NCBI RefSeq assembly: GCF_947500325.1 | Contig: NZ_CANMRQ010000009.1 | Coordinates: 62,001 to 126,000 of the forward strand | Origin: an uncultured Lacinutrix sp. | Lineage (GTDB): Bacteria > Bacteroidota > Bacteroidia > Flavobacteriales > Flavobacteriaceae | Direction: 5' to 3' | DNA: 64,000 nucleotides | Part shown: in pieces, positions 32,527 to 40,410 of the stretch | Numbering within the stretch: position 1 is the first letter of the stretch | How the letters are laid out: each line of letters opens with the position of its first letter | Notes under the pieces: generated by a model | Databases searched by the model: none | Told to the model about the DNA's origin: nothing | The model's input: only the letters and a program-made list of their open reading frames with translations | Translations under genes and position numbers: made by a program

Positions 32527-33030
32527 TTATTTTTTGCAATTATTTAGACTTTCCATGTATTTTTTTGCAAAGCTAATATTCTTGTCTATAAAATGCGCTC
32601 GTATTTGCACCATAGATAGTGCTTTAAACTCTATACTTTCATCATCTGTGTCATCAGTAATAGCTTTTCCACATCTACAAGCTTCTAATGATTCGTTATA
32701 AGTTGCTATTTTAGAAACAACCGCTGCTTTATTTAAATCTATAAAAGCTAATTTTCTTTGAAGCGCTTGCTCTGCTGCATATAATCTAGCTTCTCTTTCT
32801 AATTGTTCTTTTTCCTCCTGTTCTTTTGCAGATAAAGTACTTCCAGATTTAGCCGAAGTCGAAGTAGCTTCTCCATTATCTTGTACTGCAGATGATTCTG
32901 TGGCATCATTATTAGTCACAGTATTAGAATTTACATCTGATACATTAGCATAAACATCGTTAGATTGTCCTTGTATATGAAATTGTATAAATACAATAAA
33001 TACGAATAATAGTAGGTTGCTTTTTTTCAT
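32527..33030 (-). CDS. Secreted coiled-coil protein, paralog of the 250-aa protein
   Basis: A 167-aa exported protein with a signal peptide (about 1-21, ending FHIQGQ). A Ser/Thr/Asn-rich low-complexity linker (about 25-68) follows, then a charged coiled coil (KEQEEKEQLEREARLYAAEQ). The C-terminal domain has ACRCGKAIT and ends SLNNCKK. The last ~60 residues match those of the gene at 31533 in Cys spacing and in the VQIRAHFIDK / LEQIRTYYLDE region. Function unknown. It has its own terminator and upstream ATCGAT motif, so the two paralogs are separate transcripts under what looks like common control. Confidence 0.75.
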   Translation of the reverse strand: MKKSNLLLFVFIVFIQFHIQGQSNDVYANVSDVNSNTVTNNDATESSAVQDNGEATSTSAKSGSTLSAKEQEEKEQLEREARLYAAEQALQRKLAFIDLNKAAVVSKIATYNESLEACRCGKAITDDTDDESIEFKALSMVQIRAHFIDKNISFAKKYMESLNNCKK

Positions 33031-33105
33031 GACTTGAGAGTTAATTATTAATTAGCTAGGACTAATATAATAAAAGTAAATACATTATATCGTAATTTTT
33101 TGCAC

Positions 33106-33115
33106 TTAATCGATG
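33106..33115 (-). promoter_or_regulatory. ATCGAT-type motif, copy B
   Basis: CATCGATTAA on the minus strand, in the context ATGTATTTCATCGATTAAG, 75 bp before the 167-aa gene start. An imperfect -7 box (TATATTAG) lies 36 bp downstream. In the same 448-bp gap, a degenerate relative (TTGCATTTTGTCGATTAG, near 33275-33292) follows a long A/T inverted repeat centred near 33263. The rest of the gap has no gene that I can support. Confidence 0.5.
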
Positions 33116-33478
33116 AAATACATGCTGTTGAATGATTTTATATTTAATTATTAATTAGTTTTTAATAAGGAAAATGCTCGTTTATTGTATGTTTAATAGG
33201 GGTTTTCGGGTTTTGTTGTATACTATTTTTTGATTTTTTATAAAATCATTAAAAATGCAAAATATCGTTATTTTTTGCATTTTGTCGATTAGTAAAAATG
33301 TATGATTTGTTTGTATTTTAATATGTTATTTATAATAAAAGGCTCTAAATCAGTCTACTGTTTTTATGTAAATAAAAAAGTAGAATAACGTTTCATGAAT
33401 TAATGAATTTTAAGTTTCACGTTTTTTGAAAGTAAATATTAAAGTAACATTATGTATATTTAGTTATTATATAATATT

Positions 33479-34357
33479 ATGAAAGAAATAAAGATTAAAG
33501 ACTACAAAATAACTTCTAGAATAGAAATTTCTAACCTTAATACTAGAGTAGATTCAGGAGTAGATGATAATGATGTAAAGGATGAGTTAAAAAAAGTAAG
33601 ACGAAAACTAGGTAAGCTTCAGGATACTATGTATGCACATGGTAAATATTCTGTTTTAGTATGTTTACAAGGTATGGATACTTCTGGTAAGGATAGTTTG
33701 ATTCGAGAAGTGTTTAAAGATTTTAACGTTCGCGGTGTTGAAGTAGAAAGTTTTAAAGTACCAACAGAATTAGAGTTAAAACACGATTATTTATGGAGGC
33801 ATTATTTAAAATTACCATCTCGAGGTAAATTTGGTGTACATAATAGAACGCATTATGAAAATGTATTGGTAACAAGGGTACATCCTTATTATATAATGGG
33901 TGAAAATATCCCAGGAGTAAATAATGTAGAAGACGTAAATGAAGCCTTTTGGGATAAGCGTTTTAATCAAATAAATAATTTCGAAAAGCATTTAACCGAA
34001 AATGGTACAATTATTTTTAAGTTCTTTTTGAATCTTTCTAAAGAAGAGCAAAAGTATAGATTGTTAAGACGTTTGGATTTAAAAGAAAAGAATTGGAAGT
34101 TCTCTTCTGGCGATTTAAAGGAACGAAAATTATGGGGTAAATATATGGAGTGTTATGAAGATGCAATAAATCGTACTTCTAAAGAACATGCACCATGGTA
34201 TAATATTCCTGCAGATAATAAGCCAATAGCACGTTTAATTGTAGCTAATATTTTATATCAAACTCTAAAAGGTTATAAAGATATAGATGAACCAGAATTA
34301 GATGATAAAACAAAGGCAAATTTAGATTTGTATAAGCAAGAGCTAAATAATGAGTAA
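33479..34357 (+). CDS. Polyphosphate kinase 2 family protein
   Basis: A 292-aa PPK2-type P-loop kinase that transfers phosphate between polyphosphate and nucleotides (NDP or NMP). Walker A is G-M-D-T-S-G-K-D (65-72). The lid and Walker B region read RGKFGVHNRTHYENVLVTRVHP, where most relatives have FNRSYYE. The C-terminus has EHAPWYNIPADNKPIARLIVANIL, typical of the family. Single-domain form; substrate class (I, II or III) cannot be set from sequence alone. It is monocistronic with a terminator after it. Confidence 0.92.
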   Translation: MKEIKIKDYKITSRIEISNLNTRVDSGVDDNDVKDELKKVRRKLGKLQDTMYAHGKYSVLVCLQGMDTSGKDSLIREVFKDFNVRGVEVESFKVPTELELKHDYLWRHYLKLPSRGKFGVHNRTHYENVLVTRVHPYYIMGENIPGVNNVEDVNEAFWDKRFNQINNFEKHLTENGTIIFKFFLNLSKEEQKYRLLRRLDLKEKNWKFSSGDLKERKLWGKYMECYEDAINRTSKEHAPWYNIPADNKPIARLIVANILYQTLKGYKDIDEPELDDKTKANLDLYKQELNNE

Positions 34358-34380
34358 ATTATATCTAAATAATTTAAAGT

Positions 34381-34409
34381 AAAGCGAAAGTAACACTTTC
34401 GCTTTTTTA
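34381..34409 (+). terminator. Rho-independent terminator after the PPK2 gene
   Basis: The stem AAAGCGAAAG / CTTTCGCTTT is followed by TTTTTA. Confidence 0.85.
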
Positions 34410-34560
34410 TTAGTATGTTTTAAGTAGGTAATCTTACTCAATATAAATTATATAGTAATACCTAATACATTAGAGTTTAGTTTGATCTTTATATTGTGTT
34501 AATGCTACTACTTTTAAAATTATTATATAGTATATTTATCTTTTAAAATTATAGTAAATA

Positions 34561-35961
34561 ATGAAAACAATATTCGTAGCATTTTCTCTTCTTTTTAGTT
34601 CATTAATTTTTTCTCAATCTGATGAAGCTGTATTAAAAACAATATATACACAGTCCTTAACTAATGGTCAGGCTTATAGCTGGTTAGATTATTTGTCAAA
34701 CCAAATTGGCGGAAGATTGTCTGGTTCAATTAATGCAGAAAAAGCTGTAAAATATACTAAAGCTGAATTAGAGAAATTAGGTTTAGATAAAGTGTGGCTT
34801 CAGGATGTTATGGTTCCTAAATGGGAAAGAGGAGATAAAGAAGTAGCATATTATGAAACAAACAATAAAAAAACCAATGTCAATATTTGTGCTTTAGGCG
34901 GTTCTATAGCGACAGCAAAATCTGGATTAATAGCAAATATTATAGAAGTTAGTGGTTTTGAAGAATTAAAAGTATTGGGAGAAAATAACATAAAAGGTAA
35001 AATAGTATTTTTTAATGGAGCTATGCAACCTGATTTAATTCACACATTTGAAGCCTATGGAGGATGTTCAAAACAGCGTTATGCTGGAGCTTACGAAGCT
35101 GTGAAACTAGGAGCTGTTGGAGTTATTGTGCGTTCTTTAAATCTGCGTCAAGACGATTTTCCACATACAGGAAGTATGAGTTATCTTGATTTACCGAATG
35201 AGCAGCGTATTCCTTCTGCAGCTATAAGTACTAATGATGCTAATAAATTATCTGAAGCGTTAAAGAATGATAAAAATTTAAAATTCTATTTCAAGCAAAA
35301 TTGTAAACAGTTCGAAGATGTTAAGTCGTATAATGTTATAGGAGAAATTACTGGTAGTGAGTTTCCTAATGAATATATGATTGTTGGAGGTCATCTTGAT
35401 TCTTGGGATTTAGGTGATGGCTCGCATGATGATGGTGCTGGAGTGGTACAATCTATGGACGTTGTTAGATTATTAAAGCAAAGTGGAATTAAACCCAAAA
35501 GAACTATTAGAGTAGTATTATTTATGAATGAAGAGAATGGGTTAAGAGGAGGGAAAAAGTATGCTGAAGAAGCTAAAAGAAAAAATGAAAATCATGTCTT
35601 TGCTTTAGAAAGTGACTCTGGCGGATTTACACCAAGAGGCTTTAGCTTTGATTGTAGTGAAGCCAATTTAAATAAAGTGTTAAGCTGGGAAGCCTTATTT
35701 AAGCCTTATTTAATACACTATTTTGAGAAAGGTTATAGTGGTGCTGATATCGGTCCGTTAAAGAATGATAATATTGTATTGGTTGGTTTGCGTCCAGATT
35801 CTCAACGCTACTTTGATTATCACCATGCAAGTAATGATACTTTTGATGCAGTAAATAAAAGAGAATTAGAATTAGGAGCTGCAACTATGACAAGTTTAGT
35901 GTATTTGTTCGATAAATATGGAACATCAAATATTGCAGATATTAAAGAAATTAAAGATTAA
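34561..35961 (+). CDS. M28 family zinc aminopeptidase/carboxypeptidase (secreted)
   Basis: A 466-aa exported metallopeptidase with a signal peptide (about 1-18). A PA-like insert (about 120-240) precedes the M28 catalytic domain. Zinc ligands are visible in VGGHLDSWDLGDGSHDDGAG (His and bridging Asp), MNEENGLRGG (Glu-Glu), ESDSGG (Asp) and DYHHASNDTFD (His). The arrangement is that of Q-type carboxypeptidase / aminopeptidase S relatives, which remove amino acids from peptides. It has no T9SS tail, so it is probably periplasmic. Possible role in peptide scavenging together with the M49 and CocE-like lipoproteins elsewhere in the window. Confidence 0.93.
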   Translation: MKTIFVAFSLLFSSLIFSQSDEAVLKTIYTQSLTNGQAYSWLDYLSNQIGGRLSGSINAEKAVKYTKAELEKLGLDKVWLQDVMVPKWERGDKEVAYYETNNKKTNVNICALGGSIATAKSGLIANIIEVSGFEELKVLGENNIKGKIVFFNGAMQPDLIHTFEAYGGCSKQRYAGAYEAVKLGAVGVIVRSLNLRQDDFPHTGSMSYLDLPNEQRIPSAAISTNDANKLSEALKNDKNLKFYFKQNCKQFEDVKSYNVIGEITGSEFPNEYMIVGGHLDSWDLGDGSHDDGAGVVQSMDVVRLLKQSGIKPKRTIRVVLFMNEENGLRGGKKYAEEAKRKNENHVFALESDSGGFTPRGFSFDCSEANLNKVLSWEALFKPYLIHYFEKGYSGADIGPLKNDNIVLVGLRPDSQRYFDYHHASNDTFDAVNKRELELGAATMTSLVYLFDKYGTSNIADIKEIKD

Positions 35962-36085
35962 TAATTATCTAATGAATTGCTGAAAATTTAATAAAATCAC
36001 GAATATGAATCGTCTTCATTCAAATATGAAATGACTATAAAAAAAATACTGTTATTTCATTAAGTTTGTTAGAAAAAAATAAAAA

Positions 36086-36814
36086 ATGAAAAAAGTACTA
36101 CTATTTATAATTACTGTTATATTTTCAATTAATATTAATGCACAAGATTCTCAACTATTTGATAATGTATGGTATATAGAAGATATTGTTATCTCTGGCG
36201 TAAGTACAACTCCGCCAAATTCAGTTAATGAGAATATATCAAGGTCGTTAGAGTTTACAGATTTTAATAGCTTTATTAATTTTGGGTCTACTATTTGTGA
36301 CTCTCTAGGAGGTGTTTTAACTTTTGACGATACTTTGTCTAATTTTTCATTTACAGAATTAAACGCAACACTTGGTGGTGGTTGTAGTTTTATAGAGAAT
36401 ATTAATTTCGAAAGCATTTATTTTTCATTTTATTTTGATAATCAAGGCACTCCATTTACTTATTCTATTATCCAAAACGTAAATAGTAAGACATTAATAG
36501 TTACTGCTGCGAATGGAGATCAAGTTATATATGGAAGTGCTGTTTTAAGTGTTCAAGAATATGAGGATTTTGAAGTTAAACTATACCCAAATCCTACAGT
36601 AAGCAAGGTTTATATTAATAATAAAAGGCAGGAAAGTAATCTAAAACTCCATATTTACGATTTAAATGGAAAATTAATAAAGTCAAAAAAGATTGATACA
36701 GTTGCTATAACTATTGTAGATATAGAAGATTTTAAACCAGGGGCTTATTTTTTTATTTTTGAAACTAAGAAAGGTAATGTTGAAATTAAAAGAATAATTA
36801 AGACTAAAAATTAA
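36086..36814 (+). CDS. Secreted protein with T9SS type A sorting domain
   Basis: A 242-aa protein with a signal peptide (about 1-19, ending NINAQ). A lipocalin-like beta-rich N-terminal domain (about 22-150) contains NVWYIEDIVISG. The C-terminal type A sorting signal (about 165-242) has VKLYPNPTVSKVYI, LHIYDLNGKLI and a basic end (IKRIIKTKN). The tail directs export across the outer membrane by the type IX system and then attachment or release. It lies 11 bp before the DinB-like gene. Function of the cargo domain unknown. Confidence 0.88.
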   Translation: MKKVLLFIITVIFSININAQDSQLFDNVWYIEDIVISGVSTTPPNSVNENISRSLEFTDFNSFINFGSTICDSLGGVLTFDDTLSNFSFTELNATLGGGCSFIENINFESIYFSFYFDNQGTPFTYSIIQNVNSKTLIVTAANGDQVIYGSAVLSVQEYEDFEVKLYPNPTVSKVYINNKRQESNLKLHIYDLNGKLIKSKKIDTVAITIVDIEDFKPGAYFFIFETKKGNVEIKRIIKTKN

Positions 36815-36825
36815 ATTAAAAATTC

Positions 36826-37392
36826 ATGAAAAAATACTTTTTTATTTTCGCTATTATATTAACAACAGTTGTTGCTGCTCAAGAAGAAAAATTACCATAT
36901 TACCAACTTCCAGAAAATGCAGAAAAATTTACAGCAGGAACTGTTGCAGCTAAACAAGTAGATGCTCTTGGTTTTCGTTTTTATTGGGCTAGTGAAGGTT
37001 TAAGTGATAAAGATTTAGCTTATAGGCCAACCGATTCTGTTAGAACATCAATGGAAACTGTTAAGCATATATATGATTTATCACTAATTGTTTTAAATTC
37101 AACTTTAAAAAAGGCAAATTCTAGAAACGAGAAAATTGAAATGAATTTTCAGGAATTAAGAAAACAAACACTTTTAAATTTAAAACAAGCTGCAAATATT
37201 TTAAGGACAAGTACAGATATTTCTCAATACAAGATTATTTTTGGTGATAATAAAATTCCTTATTGGAATAATATTAATGGACCAATAAGTGATGCAATAT
37301 GGCATTGCGGACAGTTAGCTTCATACAGACGTATAACAGGAAATCCTATTAACCCAAAAGTAAATCACTTTACGGGAACAGTTAAGAAATAA
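36826..37392 (+). CDS. Secreted DinB-like protein
   Basis: A 188-aa protein with a signal peptide (about 1-18). The four-helix bundle outline matches DinB/DUF1572-type proteins: RFYWASEGLSDKDLAYRPTDSVRTSMETVKHIYDLS, with the first His of a metal triad in KHIYDL, and a second region DAIWHCGQLASYRR with another His. DinB-like bundles usually bind a divalent metal by three His; here two are clear. Exported members of the family are unusual. Its stop overlaps the start of the VOC gene by one base (TAATG). Confidence 0.8.
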   Translation: MKKYFFIFAIILTTVVAAQEEKLPYYQLPENAEKFTAGTVAAKQVDALGFRFYWASEGLSDKDLAYRPTDSVRTSMETVKHIYDLSLIVLNSTLKKANSRNEKIEMNFQELRKQTLLNLKQAANILRTSTDISQYKIIFGDNKIPYWNNINGPISDAIWHCGQLASYRRITGNPINPKVNHFTGTVKK

Positions 37393-37769
37393 TGCAAAAA
37401 CCATTATTACATCAAATTCATCCAATACTGCCAGTGCAAGATGTAGTGGAAGCTTTAAAATATTATGTAAATAAGTTAGGTTTTAAAATTGCATTTGCAG
37501 ACGATTCTAAAAAACCAACATACGCAGGTATACGCCGAGATCATATAGAGATACATTTACAATGGCATGATTCTAAAGAATGGGAGTTAGGTTTTAATAC
37601 TCCAATGTTACGTATAGTAACTCAAAATGTTGAGAGTTTATTTAATGAACTTAAAGATAGAGATGTGTTTCATAAGGATACTAAAGTTAGAGATACAGAA
37701 TGGCAAACTAGAGAGTTTGCATTTTATGACCTGTATAATAATGGATTAACTTTTTATCAGGATTTATAA
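37392..37769 (+). CDS. Bleomycin-resistance-like VOC protein
   Basis: A 125-aa vicinal oxygen chelate fold protein with HPILPVQDVVEALKYYVNKLGFKIAFAD and ending TREFAFYDLYNNGLTFYQDL. It resembles the Ble/glyoxalase group. Relatives sequester bleomycin or act on small molecules, but no ligand can be assigned. It is translationally coupled to the DinB-like gene and completes a three-gene unit with the type A protein. Confidence 0.85.
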   Translation: MQKPLLHQIHPILPVQDVVEALKYYVNKLGFKIAFADDSKKPTYAGIRRDHIEIHLQWHDSKEWELGFNTPMLRIVTQNVESLFNELKDRDVFHKDTKVRDTEWQTREFAFYDLYNNGLTFYQDL

Positions 37770-38011
37770 AAAATCACTATCTAATTTTATTTAGCTTTTT
37801 TTTTAGAAAAATTTAACATAAAGTAGTTTTTGGTGTGATTTTTGTGATTTATTATGTGAATTTTTTATGAAATATTTACTTTTTATTTAAGTCAATTTAT
37901 AGTACTTAAATAAGAATTGAATTTAGAAAACAAGGTTTTAATTAGGCTTTCTATTTCGTGAAAAATTTGTCTTTGACCAAGACTTAATGCTAACAATCAA
38001 AAAACTCACAC

Positions 38012-40408
38012 ATGAAAAACTACTTCTTTCTAGTATTACTTATTTGTTTCCAATTATCATTTTCTCAAAAAAACTCATATCAAGAAGATCTTATTTCTGC
38101 TTTCGATGATTATGCAGAGATGGATAGAGAAATAGTCTATCTACATCTTAACAAATCAACCTATATAAAAGGAGAATCTATAGGTTTTAAGGCTTACGTG
38201 TTAGATAAAAACACCAAACTTTTGGTTAATGAGACAACTAATTTGTATTGTACGATTAGTGATAAGGATGATAAAGTAATTGCAAAAAAAATGGTTATGG
38301 TAGGTAATGGTACTGCCATTAATGATTTTATTTTGGATGATGTATATACTTCTGGAGAATATACTATTAAGGCTTATACAAATTGGATGCGAAATTTTGA
38401 AGAACAAAATTTCTATGCTCAAAAAATAAAAGTAATAGATCCAGAAATAGAGAATAAAATAAAACCAAAAGAAGCAGATGGGACATTAGATCTTCAGCTT
38501 TTACCAGAAGGAGGTCATTTATTATTAGGAGTAAATAACACTATAGGTGTAATCGCAAAAAATAATTTAGGATTAGGTGTAACATCATTAGAAGGAAGTC
38601 TTTTAGATAAAAGCAATAATGTGGTTACAACTTTTAAACTAAATCAATTTGGAATTGGTAAAATGAGCTTTACACCATTAGAAAATGAAAGTTATAGAGT
38701 TAAAATAAATAATGAAGATAAAGATTATAGTTTCAATATCGAAGGTATTGAAAAAGAAGGAGTCATTTTTACTACCAATAAATTAAAAGATAATTTATCA
38801 ATCACATTTAAAACTAATGAGAAAACGTTATCTAAAATAAAAAACAAGCCATACAAGCTAATTATACATAATGGTAAAAATGTAAAGGAAACTACTATAG
38901 CATTTACAGATAAAAATGAATTGGTTAAAGCCATACCATTTAGAAATTTATATTCAGGTATAAATATTATTACAGTTTTTAACGAAAATAATAAACCAAT
39001 CCTCGAAAGGTTAATATTTAATTATGAAGGAATTAAAGTCGCTAGGTTAGAAGAGCCAATAGTTGATAAAATAAAAGATTCTATTAAAGTTTCAATTCCT
39101 ATTTCTAATATAAATAAGTCGTTATTTAATAGTTTAAGTATTTCTGTTTTGCCAGAAAATACTAAAGCATATAATCACCATCACAATATAGCATCTTATA
39201 ATTTATTAAAACCCTATGTTAAAAACACTATAGAAAAAGCTCATTATTATTTTACAGAAGTAGACGAACGAAAGGCATATGATTTAGATAATTTACTACT
39301 CACACAAGGTTGGAGTAGTTATGATTGGGAAAACATATTTAATAATCCACCAGATTATGTTTATGATTTTGAAGATGGAGTAAGTTATGTGGCTAATTTT
39401 AGTAATGATGATAATAAGCAATTAATAATTTATCCAACATTAAATAGCCCTTTAGAGATTGTAACAATTGAAGAAGAGGATAAATCCTTTGAAAAATCTG
39501 GATTCTTACCAATAAGTAATGAGAAAATCGAAATAGGAGCAGTAAACTCTAGAGGTAAACCTACACAGCCAAAGGTATTTATAAAATTTAGTCCAGATAA
39601 AATTCCAGATTTAATTATAGATAAAAAAGAAACTCTTTTAAGTGTTAATAATTTTAATACAACTACAAATAATGTTTTTAAAGATTTTAATTTAAAAGGA
39701 TGGAAAAAGGTAGAGCAATTAGAGGAAGTAGAAATTAGCGGCAAAAAGAAATATACAGAAGTTGAAAAAATAAGAAAGAGAACAATAGGTAAGGTTGAAT
39801 TTTTTGATGAAGAGAAGAAAATCAAATATCAAACATTAGGAAGGTACTTAAGCAACAAAGGATTTGTGGTTTTAGAAAACAAAGCAGGTTCATTTGGAGG
39901 TTTTCAAATTTATAACCGTAGAGCTGCATCACATAGAGGAGTAACGGCGCCTGATAATATTCCTGTAATATATTTAGATGGGATTATACTACATGGAGAC
40001 TTAAGTGTTTTAAGAGATTTTAGTATGAGAGAGATAGATTATATTGAAATTAATAAAGCTGGAATTGGAGCAGGAATGCGCGGTGGAGCAGGTGTTATTA
40101 AGATAAAAACTAACCCTTTTAAAACAACAAAGAAAAAACCTAAAAAAATAGTATCTAGAGCTTTTGAGATTCCTTTAAAGTTTGATGTAGCCAAACGATT
40201 TTATATCCCCAAGTATAGTACATACGATAGTCCGTTTTTTAATGAATATGGTATTATCGATTGGTTCTCTAATGTAAGTACAGATGAAAACGGAACTCTT
40301 AACCTTAAAGTTTTCAATAATAAATCCTCAAATATTAATTTATATATAGAAGGCGTATCTAACGATGGCACTTTTATTTCTGAAGTAAAAACTATTAAAA
40401 TAGATTAG
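38012..40408 (+). CDS. MG2/TonB-plug surface protein, paralog 1
   Basis: A 798-aa exported protein with a signal peptide (about 1-18, ending LSFSQ). An MG2-like macroglobulin domain follows near the N-terminus (REIVYLHLNKSTYIKGESIGFKAY and YTSGEYTIKAYTNWMRNF, about 39-135). Several beta-sandwich domains come next, with the landmark LLLTQGWSSYDW. Then a TonB-receptor-plug-like domain (about 605-705; IPVIYLDGIILHGDLSVLRDFSMREIDYIEI, GMRGGAGVIKIKT). The final domain has FYIPKYS and TDENGTLNLKVF. There is no 22-strand barrel, so it is not a transporter itself. It is the first of three tandem copies; the next gene begins 2 bp later. Confidence 0.85.
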   Translation: MKNYFFLVLLICFQLSFSQKNSYQEDLISAFDDYAEMDREIVYLHLNKSTYIKGESIGFKAYVLDKNTKLLVNETTNLYCTISDKDDKVIAKKMVMVGNGTAINDFILDDVYTSGEYTIKAYTNWMRNFEEQNFYAQKIKVIDPEIENKIKPKEADGTLDLQLLPEGGHLLLGVNNTIGVIAKNNLGLGVTSLEGSLLDKSNNVVTTFKLNQFGIGKMSFTPLENESYRVKINNEDKDYSFNIEGIEKEGVIFTTNKLKDNLSITFKTNEKTLSKIKNKPYKLIIHNGKNVKETTIAFTDKNELVKAIPFRNLYSGINIITVFNENNKPILERLIFNYEGIKVARLEEPIVDKIKDSIKVSIPISNINKSLFNSLSISVLPENTKAYNHHHNIASYNLLKPYVKNTIEKAHYYFTEVDERKAYDLDNLLLTQGWSSYDWENIFNNPPDYVYDFEDGVSYVANFSNDDNKQLIIYPTLNSPLEIVTIEEEDKSFEKSGFLPISNEKIEIGAVNSRGKPTQPKVFIKFSPDKIPDLIIDKKETLLSVNNFNTTTNNVFKDFNLKGWKKVEQLEEVEISGKKKYTEVEKIRKRTIGKVEFFDEEKKIKYQTLGRYLSNKGFVVLENKAGSFGGFQIYNRRAASHRGVTAPDNIPVIYLDGIILHGDLSVLRDFSMREIDYIEINKAGIGAGMRGGAGVIKIKTNPFKTTKKKPKKIVSRAFEIPLKFDVAKRFYIPKYSTYDSPFFNEYGIIDWFSNVSTDENGTLNLKVFNNKSSNINLYIEGVSNDGTFISEVKTIKID

Positions 40409-40410
40409 TT

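Noticed and set aside
39430-39825. 131-aa open frame opposite the first MG2/plug gene, and similar ones opposite paralogs 2 and 3
   Set aside because: Lys-rich sense codons (AAA) give Phe-rich antisense frames; the frames are not conserved between the paralogs as proteins.
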